NCBI GenBank assembly: GCA_003562845.1
Contig: PWTL01000028.1
Coordinates: 1-64,000 of the forward strand
Length of the DNA stretch: 64,000 bases
Source of the DNA: Candidatus Acetothermia bacterium
Lineage (GTDB): Bacteria; Bipolaricaulota; Bipolaricaulia; Bipolaricaulales; Bipolaricaulaceae
Direction of reading: 5' to 3'
Part shown: positions 48,049 through 56,168 of the stretch, piece by piece
Layout: each line of letters begins with the position of its first letter
Position numbering within the stretch: the first letter of the stretch is position 1
Translations under genes and position numbers: made by a program
The notes under the pieces: model-generated
The model's input: the letters and a program-made list of their open reading frames with translations, nothing else
What the model was told of the DNA's origin: nothing
Database searches by the model: none

Positions 48049-48512
48049 GGGCACCGCTGCCCCTTGGCTGCGCTGAGCACCGCGTCGATCACCTGGTCGT
48101 ACCCGGTGCAGCGACACAGGTTTCCCGCTAGGTACTCCCGGACTTCGTGGCGGGTCGGATTGGGGTTCTTCTGGAGGAGAGCGTAGCTTGCCATAAGCAG
48201 CCCTGGGGTACAGAAACCGCATTGCACGGCGCCATGTTCGATGAATGCGTTCTGCAGAGGGTGAAGCTCGCCAGCTTGGGCCAGTCCTTCCACAGTGCAC
48301 ACTGCTGTCCCCTGCACGTGAGCGGCCAGCGCAAGGCAGGCCAGTGTGGGTTGACCGTTTACCAGCACTGTGCACGCCCCACACTCTCCCTCTCCGCATC
48401 CCTCTTTCGTCCCGGGCAGACCAAGGTCTTCCCGCAGCAGGTCAAGCAGGCGCCTTCCGGGCGGAATGTTGACAACGGTGCGTCGCCCGTTCAACTCGAA
48501 CTCGAGCCTCAT
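48045..48512 (-). CDS. xanthine dehydrogenase/CoxS-type [2Fe-2S] subunit
   Basis: GTKEGCGEGECGACTVLVNGQPTLACL, VQCGFCTPGLLMASYALL, GNLCRCTGYDQVIDAVL. Confidence 0.95.
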   Translation of the reverse strand: MRLEFELNGRRTVVNIPPGRRLLDLLREDLGLPGTKEGCGEGECGACTVLVNGQPTLACLALAAHVQGTAVCTVEGLAQAGELHPLQNAFIEHGAVQCGFCTPGLLMASYALLQKNPNPTRHEVREYLAGNLCRCTGYDQVIDAVLSAAKGQRCP

Positions 48513-49756
48513 AGGTCCAGGTGTTCTTCCAGCGCCTCGAGCTCGGGCGGGATCTTGGTCGGGGCCGGGAGCCCATGGAGCATGCTCTCCGGGTCCTTGA
48601 GCCCTGATCCGGTGATGAATACGGCCACTCTTGCATCGGGAGGCACGTCGCCTGCGTCCAGCAGGCGCAGCAATCCGGCATAAGAAGCGGCGGCAGCCGG
48701 TTCGGCGAACACTCCGACCCGGCGGGCCAGTTCCTGGCCTGACTCTGCGATCTCAGCGTCGGAGACGGTGACGAAGCCGCCCCCGGTATCCGCGACGTAG
48801 CGCACGGCCTTCACAACGTCCCGCGGATGACCTACGCTGATGGAGTCGGCCAAGGTTTGTGCCGGCTCTTCGGCGGGAACAATGGGTTGTCCCTGCGTGT
48901 GGCGGGTGAAGGCGTGGGCCACTGCAGGGGCGCCCTCCGCCTGAACCCCGAACACTGCGGGCATGCGGTCGGCGAGCTCGATCTCCACCAGCTCCTGAAA
49001 TCCCTTACACAGCCCGGCGATCACCGAACCATCTCCCACCGACACCACAACGTAGTCAGGGAGCTCTCCTCGCAGCTGCTCCCACAGCTCCAGAGCCCCA
49101 GTCTTCTTCCCTTCCACGTTCATGGGGTTAACTGCGGCCGATCTGTTGAACCAATCGAACTTAGTGCTGGCCTCGGCGCACAGGTCAAACGCTTGGTCAT
49201 ATGTACCGTCGACTGCGAATACAACTGCCCCGAAAGCTTTAAGCTGTGCGAGCTTGGGCCGCGGGGCGGTCCCGGGGACGAAGATGAAGCAGGGCATGCC
49301 CGCGGACGCGCAGAAGCCGGCCAGCGAGGTGGCTGCGTTGCCGGTGGAGGCGCAGGAACAAGCCGCGCGCCCCAGTTTCCTCGCTGCTCCAGTGGTGATA
49401 GCCGTGGCTCGATCTTTGTAAGAGGCGGTGGGATTGAGGCTGTCGTCCTTGATCCACAAACCTCTTAGCCCCAGTTCAATGGCCAGCGTGCGGCATGCAT
49501 ACAGCGGGGTATACCCAGCCCGGAGGTTTACTGCGTGCTCACGCCCCACGGGGAGGAGTTCCTCATAGCGCCACAGTGAGTGCTGCTGCGTTTCGGCGAA
49601 GGTCTTGGGAGTAAGCCGGCGGGCCAGTGCGCGATAGTCGTACAAGACTTCGAGAGTTCCTTTCAGGGGACCGCAGCTGGGGCACGTATACTCCACCGCC
49701 CACGGGTCAAATGTCTCTCCGCAACTTACGCAGCGGAACGCTGTCGGCTCACCCAT
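48509..49756 (-). CDS. threonine synthase-like fold-type II PLP enzyme with N-terminal zinc ribbon
   Basis: FRCVSCGETF..YTCPSCG; LWIKDDSLNPTASYKDRATAI PLP lysine motif; STGNAATSLAGF. Confidence 0.8.
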   Translation of the reverse strand: MGEPTAFRCVSCGETFDPWAVEYTCPSCGPLKGTLEVLYDYRALARRLTPKTFAETQQHSLWRYEELLPVGREHAVNLRAGYTPLYACRTLAIELGLRGLWIKDDSLNPTASYKDRATAITTGAARKLGRAACSCASTGNAATSLAGFCASAGMPCFIFVPGTAPRPKLAQLKAFGAVVFAVDGTYDQAFDLCAEASTKFDWFNRSAAVNPMNVEGKKTGALELWEQLRGELPDYVVVSVGDGSVIAGLCKGFQELVEIELADRMPAVFGVQAEGAPAVAHAFTRHTQGQPIVPAEEPAQTLADSISVGHPRDVVKAVRYVADTGGGFVTVSDAEIAESGQELARRVGVFAEPAAAASYAGLLRLLDAGDVPPDARVAVFITGSGLKDPESMLHGLPAPTKIPPELEALEEHLDL

Positions 49757-49905
49757 GTGCCGCCCCTGACAACTTCAATCCGCTGTTCGTTGCCCTCATC
49801 TTCTCTCTCCTTCCGCCTTGCCGCCGGTGAATGCGGCTCTCCACGGTGGCTTACCGCCGGGCTCCCTTCCGGCACATGGTACGATTGCGATCTGTCCGTG
49901 ACCAG

Positions 49906-52900
49906 TTATTGCCATTGCCCTGTTTCGGCCCCGCCCCCCTCGCCGAGGAGGTGTGCGGCTGAAGATCTCACCCCCTCCATTACCATTGCCAGTTCCGCTG
50001 CCCGGCGTAGGGAACGGCGCCCGGCGAACGACTGCTTGAGGTAGGCGGTCCGGACCGTGAACTGCGGCGTCAAGGCCACGCGGAGGAGCGGGTCCTCGAA
50101 CATCCACTCCTCCCCGCTCCTCTCCAGGAGTGCCTCTTCCCCGTTCCGGCGGGAGCGGATGGTCTGTCCTGATATGAAGAGGGCAGCGCCCTGTGCTCGG
50201 GCGAAGGCGTCTTCGTGGAGGAACAATCGGGGTTTGTCCTCATACGGACGCCCCTGGTGCACACAGAAGGTGGCGCAGTTGCCGCACTCATTACACAGGT
50301 CGTGCACGTGCAGAATCTGTCGGCGCTGGGCGATGACGAACGGCTCTGTGCCGACCACGGCGAGCTCTCCGTCCTCGCAGGAGAGCAGCGGCACTGCCGG
50401 GGGAGACTGGGCGACGAAATAAGTGCAGTTGGCGCGGTTCGGACATACTTCGACGCACTTGTCGCACATCGTGGAGCACTGCAGACAGCGGGCGGCCTCG
50501 CGCTGCGCTTCCTCGGGGGGAAGGGACTGCTCTACGAGCTCGAATCCCCCGCGCAGTTTCGGCTCCAAACGCGGCGGCCTGTAGGGTGTTTCTCTTCTCG
50601 TACGGGCTTGCTTGACTGTGAGGATGTCTTCCTCGTCCAACTCGGGCCAGCGGGCCGGCGGCAGGTACATGGGAATTCCCCACGACCGACAGATCGACTG
50701 TGCGGCTTGTCGCCCGTCGCCGCACGCTTCCACTATGGTCGCAGGGCCGCGAGCCAGGTCCCCCCCTGCATAAACTCCTGTTCCCGCTTTTGTGGAGGCT
50801 CTCTCCGTCCGGAGGCGACCGTTGCCTTCGAACGAAAGCGCCTCGCCCTCCAGGAAGCTGACGTCGGGCCGTTGGCCGATGGCGAACACAACCGTGTCCG
50901 CCGGGAGCCGGTGCTCGCTGCCAGCGATGGGCCGTGGTCTGGGCCGCCCATCTGCTCCGGGTTCCCCCAGTTCGTTTCGCACACACTCTAGACCCACCAC
51001 CCGGCCGTCCTCTTGGGCTACGCGCAGAGGGGAGAGCAGTGTGCGGAGGTTGTTTCCCTCAGCGAGCAAATCCTCCAGCTCCTCCTTGTCGGCAGGCATC
51101 TGCTCCTGGGTACGCCGGTAGACGACCGTAACCGGCTGGCCGGTAAGCCGCTGCGCCGTCCGGGCGGCGTCCATCGCTGTGTTGCCCCCGCCCACGACGC
51201 ACACCCGCGAGCCCAGTTGTGGATGATTGCCTTGCGCAACGCTCTCCAGAAGATCCAGCGCCCCCCACACTCCGCGGGCATTCTCCCCGTGGATCCCCGG
51301 AAAGACGTCTTTCTGGAAACCGCACGCCAAGTACACGGCATCGTAGCCTCTGTCGAGAAGCACCTCGGGGGAGACGGAGACCTTTTGGCCCAGCTTGAAC
51401 TCAACTCCCAGCTTCTCAATCCTGGCCACGTCCCTGTCCAGGACGGCCTTGGACAGGCGAAAATCAGGTGCCACTCGAGGCCAACCGCCGGGGGCATGCC
51501 TGCTCTCGAACACGGTTACCTGTACGCCGCTTAACCCGAGGAAGTAGGCGGCGGCGAGGCCAGCCGGGCCTGCCCCGACGACCGCTACAGCCTTCCCTAC
51601 CGGTGAGGCGGGCCGGGGTAGGGAGGCGCGTCCCCTCTCCTCGGCGACACGTTTGAGAGCCCTGATCAATACGGGTTCGTCGTAGCCGATGCGCGTACAC
51701 CGAGTTTGACAGAGGTGGTTGCAGATACAGCCGGTGACACCGGGCAACGGATTTCTGTGCAGGATGCACTCCAGGGCCTTGTCGAACTCTCCTCGGGAGA
51801 TCCACCACGCGTATTCGGGCACGTCCTGCAGGATGGCGCACTTGTTCACACAAGGGGCCACGATGCAGTCGAACTGCTCCAGCTGTGTTTCCACTTTGGG
51901 GAGCTCTCCGCCGTAGTAGTCGCGCCGATAGCGTTGGCTCCGGCGGGCGTCGCGCGCGGCTTGGGCCAGGCGGCTGCGCCTGTCTTGGGCGAGGTCGGAT
52001 AAGGTAGCGGCGTCCTGCGCGCGCATCTTCTGTTCCAAAATCTCCACCCATTGTCGCAAACGGCCGTACCCTCCGGGTTTGAGGAGGTCCGAGGCCGCGG
52101 TCACCGTGCGCGCGCCGCAAGCCAGCAGCACGGGGGCGTTGTGAGCATCGGCGCCCGCGGCGAACGATACCTCCAGCTCCCCGTCGAACGCCTCCAGGAG
52201 CCGCTGATACAGGCTCAGAGTTATCGGATACAGGGGGCGTCCCGACATGTACAGCTCGTCTCCGGGGAGAGCTCCCTTATGGTTGGAGGTGGGCAGCGTG
52301 TTGGACAGCTTCACCCCGAAGAACAGACCTCGGCTCTCGGCCAGCTTCTTCAGTCTGCGTATCAGGGCGAGCGCTGGAGCAAACTGGAGATCATCGGTGA
52401 AGATCTTCTCGGGGACATTGACGTGGCGGTAACCGAGCTCGTCGTGGAGGATACGCAGCACCTCCTCCTGCCCCAGGAGGGTCGGGTTCAGCTTGACCAT
52501 GGTATGTAGGCCTCTCTCCTCCAGGAGGTACTGGCCGATGGCCTCGATCTGGTCGGGCGGGCAGCCGTGCATCGTGGAAATGGTGACGTTGTTGGTCACG
52601 CGGGAGGGTATGTCCACGTCGGCCAGGCGGGGCAGCCTACCGGCGAGGGACTTTCTGATCTCTTCCAGGTCTGCGGACGCGTCCTCCAGGCGCTCCATGA
52701 ACTGGCGCATGGGAGCGCTCTTGATGCCCTCGAGGTCGTAGCCCACGCTCATGTTGAAAATCGTCTCCGGGTGCGCACGGGGGAAGCCCAGGAGGCGAGG
52801 CAACAGGTGGACCAGCGCCCAGGCATTGATGTATTCCTGCGCGGAGTTCTCCAGCTTCAGTTCCTGGGACCACTCCACGTTGTACCCTTCGTCCTCCATG

Positions 52901-53202
52901 TCGATGCACGGACGGGGAATGTCCAGCTCATCCATTATCTGCACTGTCTTCAGTTCGATGAACCGACCGCCGCAGAGCCACGCGCTGACGATGTTCTGGG
53001 AGAGCTGGGTGTGGGGACCCGCGGCAGGCCCGAAGGGCGTTGCCAGCGAGGAGCCGAACAGAGTCTGCCGGTAGGGTTCGTCCCCCCGCGGCACATAGAA
53101 CAGTCTCTGCTGCAGCCCGAACAGCTCCTTCCGCGCCTTCCACTCGCGGAGCATGGCCTCCAGGATCCTTGCAAACGGCTGGGGTCTCATCTCACTGGAC
53201 AT
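49906..53202 (-). CDS. ygfK: YgfK-like FAD/NAD(P) Fe-S oxidoreductase (putative selenate reductase family)
   Basis: About 1,098 aa: MSSEMRPQPFARILEAMLREWKARKELFGL, CIVAPCVNKCAILQDVPEY, VGAGPAGLAAAYFLGLSG, cysteine-rich clusters CLQCSTMCDKCVEVCPNRANC. Confidence 0.88.
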   Translation of the reverse strand: MSSEMRPQPFARILEAMLREWKARKELFGLQQRLFYVPRGDEPYRQTLFGSSLATPFGPAAGPHTQLSQNIVSAWLCGGRFIELKTVQIMDELDIPRPCIDMEDEGYNVEWSQELKLENSAQEYINAWALVHLLPRLLGFPRAHPETIFNMSVGYDLEGIKSAPMRQFMERLEDASADLEEIRKSLAGRLPRLADVDIPSRVTNNVTISTMHGCPPDQIEAIGQYLLEERGLHTMVKLNPTLLGQEEVLRILHDELGYRHVNVPEKIFTDDLQFAPALALIRRLKKLAESRGLFFGVKLSNTLPTSNHKGALPGDELYMSGRPLYPITLSLYQRLLEAFDGELEVSFAAGADAHNAPVLLACGARTVTAASDLLKPGGYGRLRQWVEILEQKMRAQDAATLSDLAQDRRSRLAQAARDARRSQRYRRDYYGGELPKVETQLEQFDCIVAPCVNKCAILQDVPEYAWWISRGEFDKALECILHRNPLPGVTGCICNHLCQTRCTRIGYDEPVLIRALKRVAEERGRASLPRPASPVGKAVAVVGAGPAGLAAAYFLGLSGVQVTVFESRHAPGGWPRVAPDFRLSKAVLDRDVARIEKLGVEFKLGQKVSVSPEVLLDRGYDAVYLACGFQKDVFPGIHGENARGVWGALDLLESVAQGNHPQLGSRVCVVGGGNTAMDAARTAQRLTGQPVTVVYRRTQEQMPADKEELEDLLAEGNNLRTLLSPLRVAQEDGRVVGLECVRNELGEPGADGRPRPRPIAGSEHRLPADTVVFAIGQRPDVSFLEGEALSFEGNGRLRTERASTKAGTGVYAGGDLARGPATIVEACGDGRQAAQSICRSWGIPMYLPPARWPELDEEDILTVKQARTRRETPYRPPRLEPKLRGGFELVEQSLPPEEAQREAARCLQCSTMCDKCVEVCPNRANCTYFVAQSPPAVPLLSCEDGELAVVGTEPFVIAQRRQILHVHDLCNECGNCATFCVHQGRPYEDKPRLFLHEDAFARAQGAALFISGQTIRSRRNGEEALLERSGEEWMFEDPLLRVALTPQFTVRTAYLKQSFAGRRSLRRAAELAMVMEGVRSSAAHLLGEGGGAETGQWQ

Positions 53203-53255
53203 ACTTCCTCCTTCCCACGCCGGGCTGCCCCGGACCGACAACACGTCTGCAAAGC

Positions 53256-54575
53256 TTACACCCTGGACCAGAGTGCCTGAGCGACTTGACGTGCGTGGGC
53301 CAAAGCGGCGTGCTCATCGAGATGTTCGACCTGGCGTTCCCAGAGCAGAGGTGTGCCCCCCACCACTGCGCCGTAGGGTATCAGGCCTTCGGAGACGGAC
53401 GCGAACAGGAGGTGAGAGAGTACGTTGTCCGCCCCCAGCGGTGTGGGGGGATCGTAGTCCCACACCACCAGATCAGCAGCGTGTTGTGGGGCGACGCGGC
53501 CCATGGGGAGACCGAAATAACTCTCCGCCAGGACGTAGTTGTGCTTGAGAAGCGAAAGAAGAGCCTCGTCCCCGAGCGCCAGCGGGCTCGCCCCCGCGTG
53601 ATGGGCCAGAAGTCTTGCGCAGAACGCTTCGGCGATGATCCCCGTTCCCAGCCCGTCGGTTCCTAGGCCCACCGAAATCCCCCGGGCGACCATGTGTTCC
53701 ACCTTTGCTGCGCCCACGGCGTTGTTCATATTGGAGCGGGGATTGTGCACGACCGTTGGCCCACGTTCGGCCAAGAGGGCCGTCTCCGCCTGTGACAAAT
53801 GTATGCCGTGCGCCAGCAGCGTGCCCGCACGCAGTATCCCGAAGCCGTCCAGTCGTTCGGCGGTGCGGACCCCGTGGTGTTGGAGCGCGTGGACGGGGTC
53901 CTCCTTCCCCTCCGCCAGGTGGAGATGGAAAGGGAGCCCCAGGGGCTCTGCGGCCGCGGCGGCCTTGTCCAGCGACTGATCCTCCAGCGTGAACGAGGCG
54001 TGGAGGCCCATTTGCCCGGCGAACCGTTGGTCAGCAGTGATGCCCCTGGCGAACCTGACGTTCTCTTCGATCCCTGCGTCCCGTTGTTGGGGGGTCCCTC
54101 GGTCGGTGACCTCGTAGCACAGGGCTGCCCGCAACCCCACTTCGGCAACTCCCTGTTGCAGGAGGGAAAGCGAACCGTCTATCGCCCCGGGCGAAGCGTG
54201 GTGATCGAACAGCGTGGTCACCCCAGCTCGCAGATGTGCGAGGCTGCCGGCAACGGCTGAGGCGCGAATGCTCTCTGCGTCCAGAGCGCGGTCGAGCCTC
54301 CACCACAGTCCCTCCAGGATCCCGCGGAATCCTGAGGGGGAGAACCCCGTTAGGGGCATGCCCCGGGCGAGGGCGGAGTACAGGTGGCTGTGGGCATTCA
54401 CCAGGCCGGGGGTGAGCAAGCGTCCACCCGCGTCCAGGCGCCTGGCTTGGGAGTGGGGCGGAGCGGGACCTGCGTTCACTGACGCGATGCGCCCGTCCTG
54501 GACCACAACATGCCCCTCATCCAGGTAGGTTCCGAATAAGTCAGCAATCCGTGCCCGCTCGATGATCAATTCCAT
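53256..54575 (-). CDS. ssnA: SsnA-like amidohydrolase
   Basis: LLTPGLVNAHSHLYSALARGMPL, TTLFDHHASPGAIDGSLSLL, LPFHLHLAEGKEDP, GLGTDGLGTGI; ATG at 54575. Confidence 0.85.
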   Translation of the reverse strand: MELIIERARIADLFGTYLDEGHVVVQDGRIASVNAGPAPPHSQARRLDAGGRLLTPGLVNAHSHLYSALARGMPLTGFSPSGFRGILEGLWWRLDRALDAESIRASAVAGSLAHLRAGVTTLFDHHASPGAIDGSLSLLQQGVAEVGLRAALCYEVTDRGTPQQRDAGIEENVRFARGITADQRFAGQMGLHASFTLEDQSLDKAAAAAEPLGLPFHLHLAEGKEDPVHALQHHGVRTAERLDGFGILRAGTLLAHGIHLSQAETALLAERGPTVVHNPRSNMNNAVGAAKVEHMVARGISVGLGTDGLGTGIIAEAFCARLLAHHAGASPLALGDEALLSLLKHNYVLAESYFGLPMGRVAPQHAADLVVWDYDPPTPLGADNVLSHLLFASVSEGLIPYGAVVGGTPLLWERQVEHLDEHAALAHARQVAQALWSRV

Positions 54576-54600
54576 AGTGGACAGGATATCCCAGACGAAA

Positions 54601-54632
54601 GGGGGCCGCCTCCCCGTCGGGAGGCCGCCCCC
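54601..54632 (-). promoter_or_regulatory. GC-rich leader hairpin upstream of ssnA, attenuator-like
   Basis: Minus strand GGGGGCGGCCTCCC-GACG-GGGAGGCGGCCCCC (13/14 pairs) followed by TTTCGTCT. Confidence 0.5.
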
Positions 54633-54757
54633 TCCAACTTCTCCGAACGAACGGGCCGCCTTGTGGTCGAGGACGACGTTCTCCCTAACCGTTCGTGGGT
54701 GCTCGAGCATAATAAGGTCGGTGCACCATGACCGGTTAACGTGCACCTATGGTCGGC

Positions 54758-54787
54758 ACTATACCGTAACCATGCCGAACCTGTCAA
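54758..54787 (-). promoter_or_regulatory. sigma70-type promoter for the ssnA operon, TTGACA-N18-TATAGT
   Basis: Minus strand -35 = complement of 54782-54787 (TGTCAA); -10 = complement of 54758-54763 (ACTATA). Confidence 0.65.
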
Positions 54788-54846
54788 AGTGTCTTACAGG
54801 TTGACCCTTGGTATAGTGGCCCCACAGAATGGGGGCGAGGTGAGAG

Positions 54847-55695
54847 ATGCGGCTGCAGGGTGTGGTGCGATATCACAGGGCCCGTGACACAGAGGAGGCG
54901 TTGTCCCTTCTGGCCGGGTACGAAGGAAGGGGCGCGTTGCTGGCCGGAGGGGTGGACGTGGCGCGATCCCCACGCCGCGACGTGGAAGGGTTGATCGACA
55001 TTGCCGGGGCTGGGCTCTCTCACGTGAAGCTCACAGAGCGTGGCGGACTGCTCCTGGGGGCTACGGTCACCTTGACCGAGCTCGTGGAGAGCAGGGTTGC
55101 CGCCCAGTATTGTGGTGGCGTGCTAGTTGAAACGCTGTCCCTTTTCTCTGCGGCGCCACTGCGCAACATGGCCACCTTGGGCGGAGCTGTGGTGTCCGCG
55201 CACCCGTGGGCCGACGTGCCTACGTTGCTAGTGGCACTAGGCGCTGAGCTGAGGTGGACCGACGGTATGGAGCGCAAAGGTTCGCTGGAGGGAGTGTACG
55301 CCGGAGCTTTTCGCGAACTGTTCAGAAACGCCGTGCTCACAGAAGTCCGACTGCCCCCTTGCGACGGGGGGTTTGCCTTCTACAAGCTCAGACGATCTGC
55401 GGCAGACGTGGCGATGTTGAACGCTGCTTGCGGACTGGGCGTGGCCCAGGGGCGCATTGCGTGGGCGCGGATTGCGCTGGGGGCGACCCCGACTCGCGGG
55501 CGCCGCCTCCCGTGGCTGGAGGAACTGGTGCAGGGGGAGGTGCCGGGTGCCGAGCTGTGGGAAGAGGTGGCGGCACAAGTGAGGGCGAAACTGGACACGG
55601 GGGACGACCGCCGGGCGACGGGCGAGTGGCGGCGGAAGGCGGCAGGCCCGCTGGTGGCGCGCGCCCTGGCCCAGGCGGTGGAGAGGGCGCGGTGA
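54847..55695 (+). CDS. xanthine dehydrogenase-type FAD-binding subunit
   Basis: LLAGGVDVARSP, NMATLGGAVVSAHPWADVPTLLVALGAEL. Confidence 0.85.
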   Translation: MRLQGVVRYHRARDTEEALSLLAGYEGRGALLAGGVDVARSPRRDVEGLIDIAGAGLSHVKLTERGGLLLGATVTLTELVESRVAAQYCGGVLVETLSLFSAAPLRNMATLGGAVVSAHPWADVPTLLVALGAELRWTDGMERKGSLEGVYAGAFRELFRNAVLTEVRLPPCDGGFAFYKLRRSAADVAMLNAACGLGVAQGRIAWARIALGATPTRGRRLPWLEELVQGEVPGAELWEEVAAQVRAKLDTGDDRRATGEWRRKAAGPLVARALAQAVERAR

Positions 55696-56168
55696 TGAAG
55701 ATACAGCTGGAGCTCAACGGCGACCCCCACTATGTAGATATCGAGCCGGGAGAATCGCTCTTGTCCTTGGTCCGGCGCTTGGGGGCCTGGTCGGTGAGGT
55801 CGGGGTGCGATGTGGGTGACTGCGGCAGCTGCACGGTGCTCTTGAACGGGCGCCCTGTTCGCTCATGTATCACCTTCGCCGCCAAGGCGCAGGGAGGCTC
55901 CGTCACCACCGTGGAGGCGCTGGGAACTCCCCAAGCCCTCCATCCGTTGCAGGAGGCGTTCCTGGAAGCGGGCGCGGTGCAGTGTGGATATTGCACGCCG
56001 GGCATGGTTCTTGTGGCCTATGACCTCCTGACGCGGGTGGACGATCCGTCCGCGGACCATGTGCTGCGGGCCATCGCCGGCAATCTGTGCCGGTGCACGG
56101 GCTATCGGAAGATCGTAGAGGCGGTCCGACTGGCGGCACGGCGAAAGGCGGAGGGGCGATGGCGGTAG
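55695..56168 (+). CDS. xanthine dehydrogenase-type [2Fe-2S] subunit
   Basis: SGCDVGDCGSCTVLLNGRPVRSC, VQCGYCTPGMVLVAYDLL, GNLCRCTGYRKIVEAVRL. Confidence 0.95.
   Translation: MKIQLELNGDPHYVDIEPGESLLSLVRRLGAWSVRSGCDVGDCGSCTVLLNGRPVRSCITFAAKAQGGSVTTVEALGTPQALHPLQEAFLEAGAVQCGYCTPGMVLVAYDLLTRVDDPSADHVLRAIAGNLCRCTGYRKIVEAVRLAARRKAEGRWR

Noticed and set aside
54780-54800. LexA-type box reading of CCTGT..ACAGG
   Set aside because: Spacing is N11 in the wider dyad, not the N8 of proteobacterial LexA, and the flanking genes are not SOS genes; kept only as a generic operator candidate.
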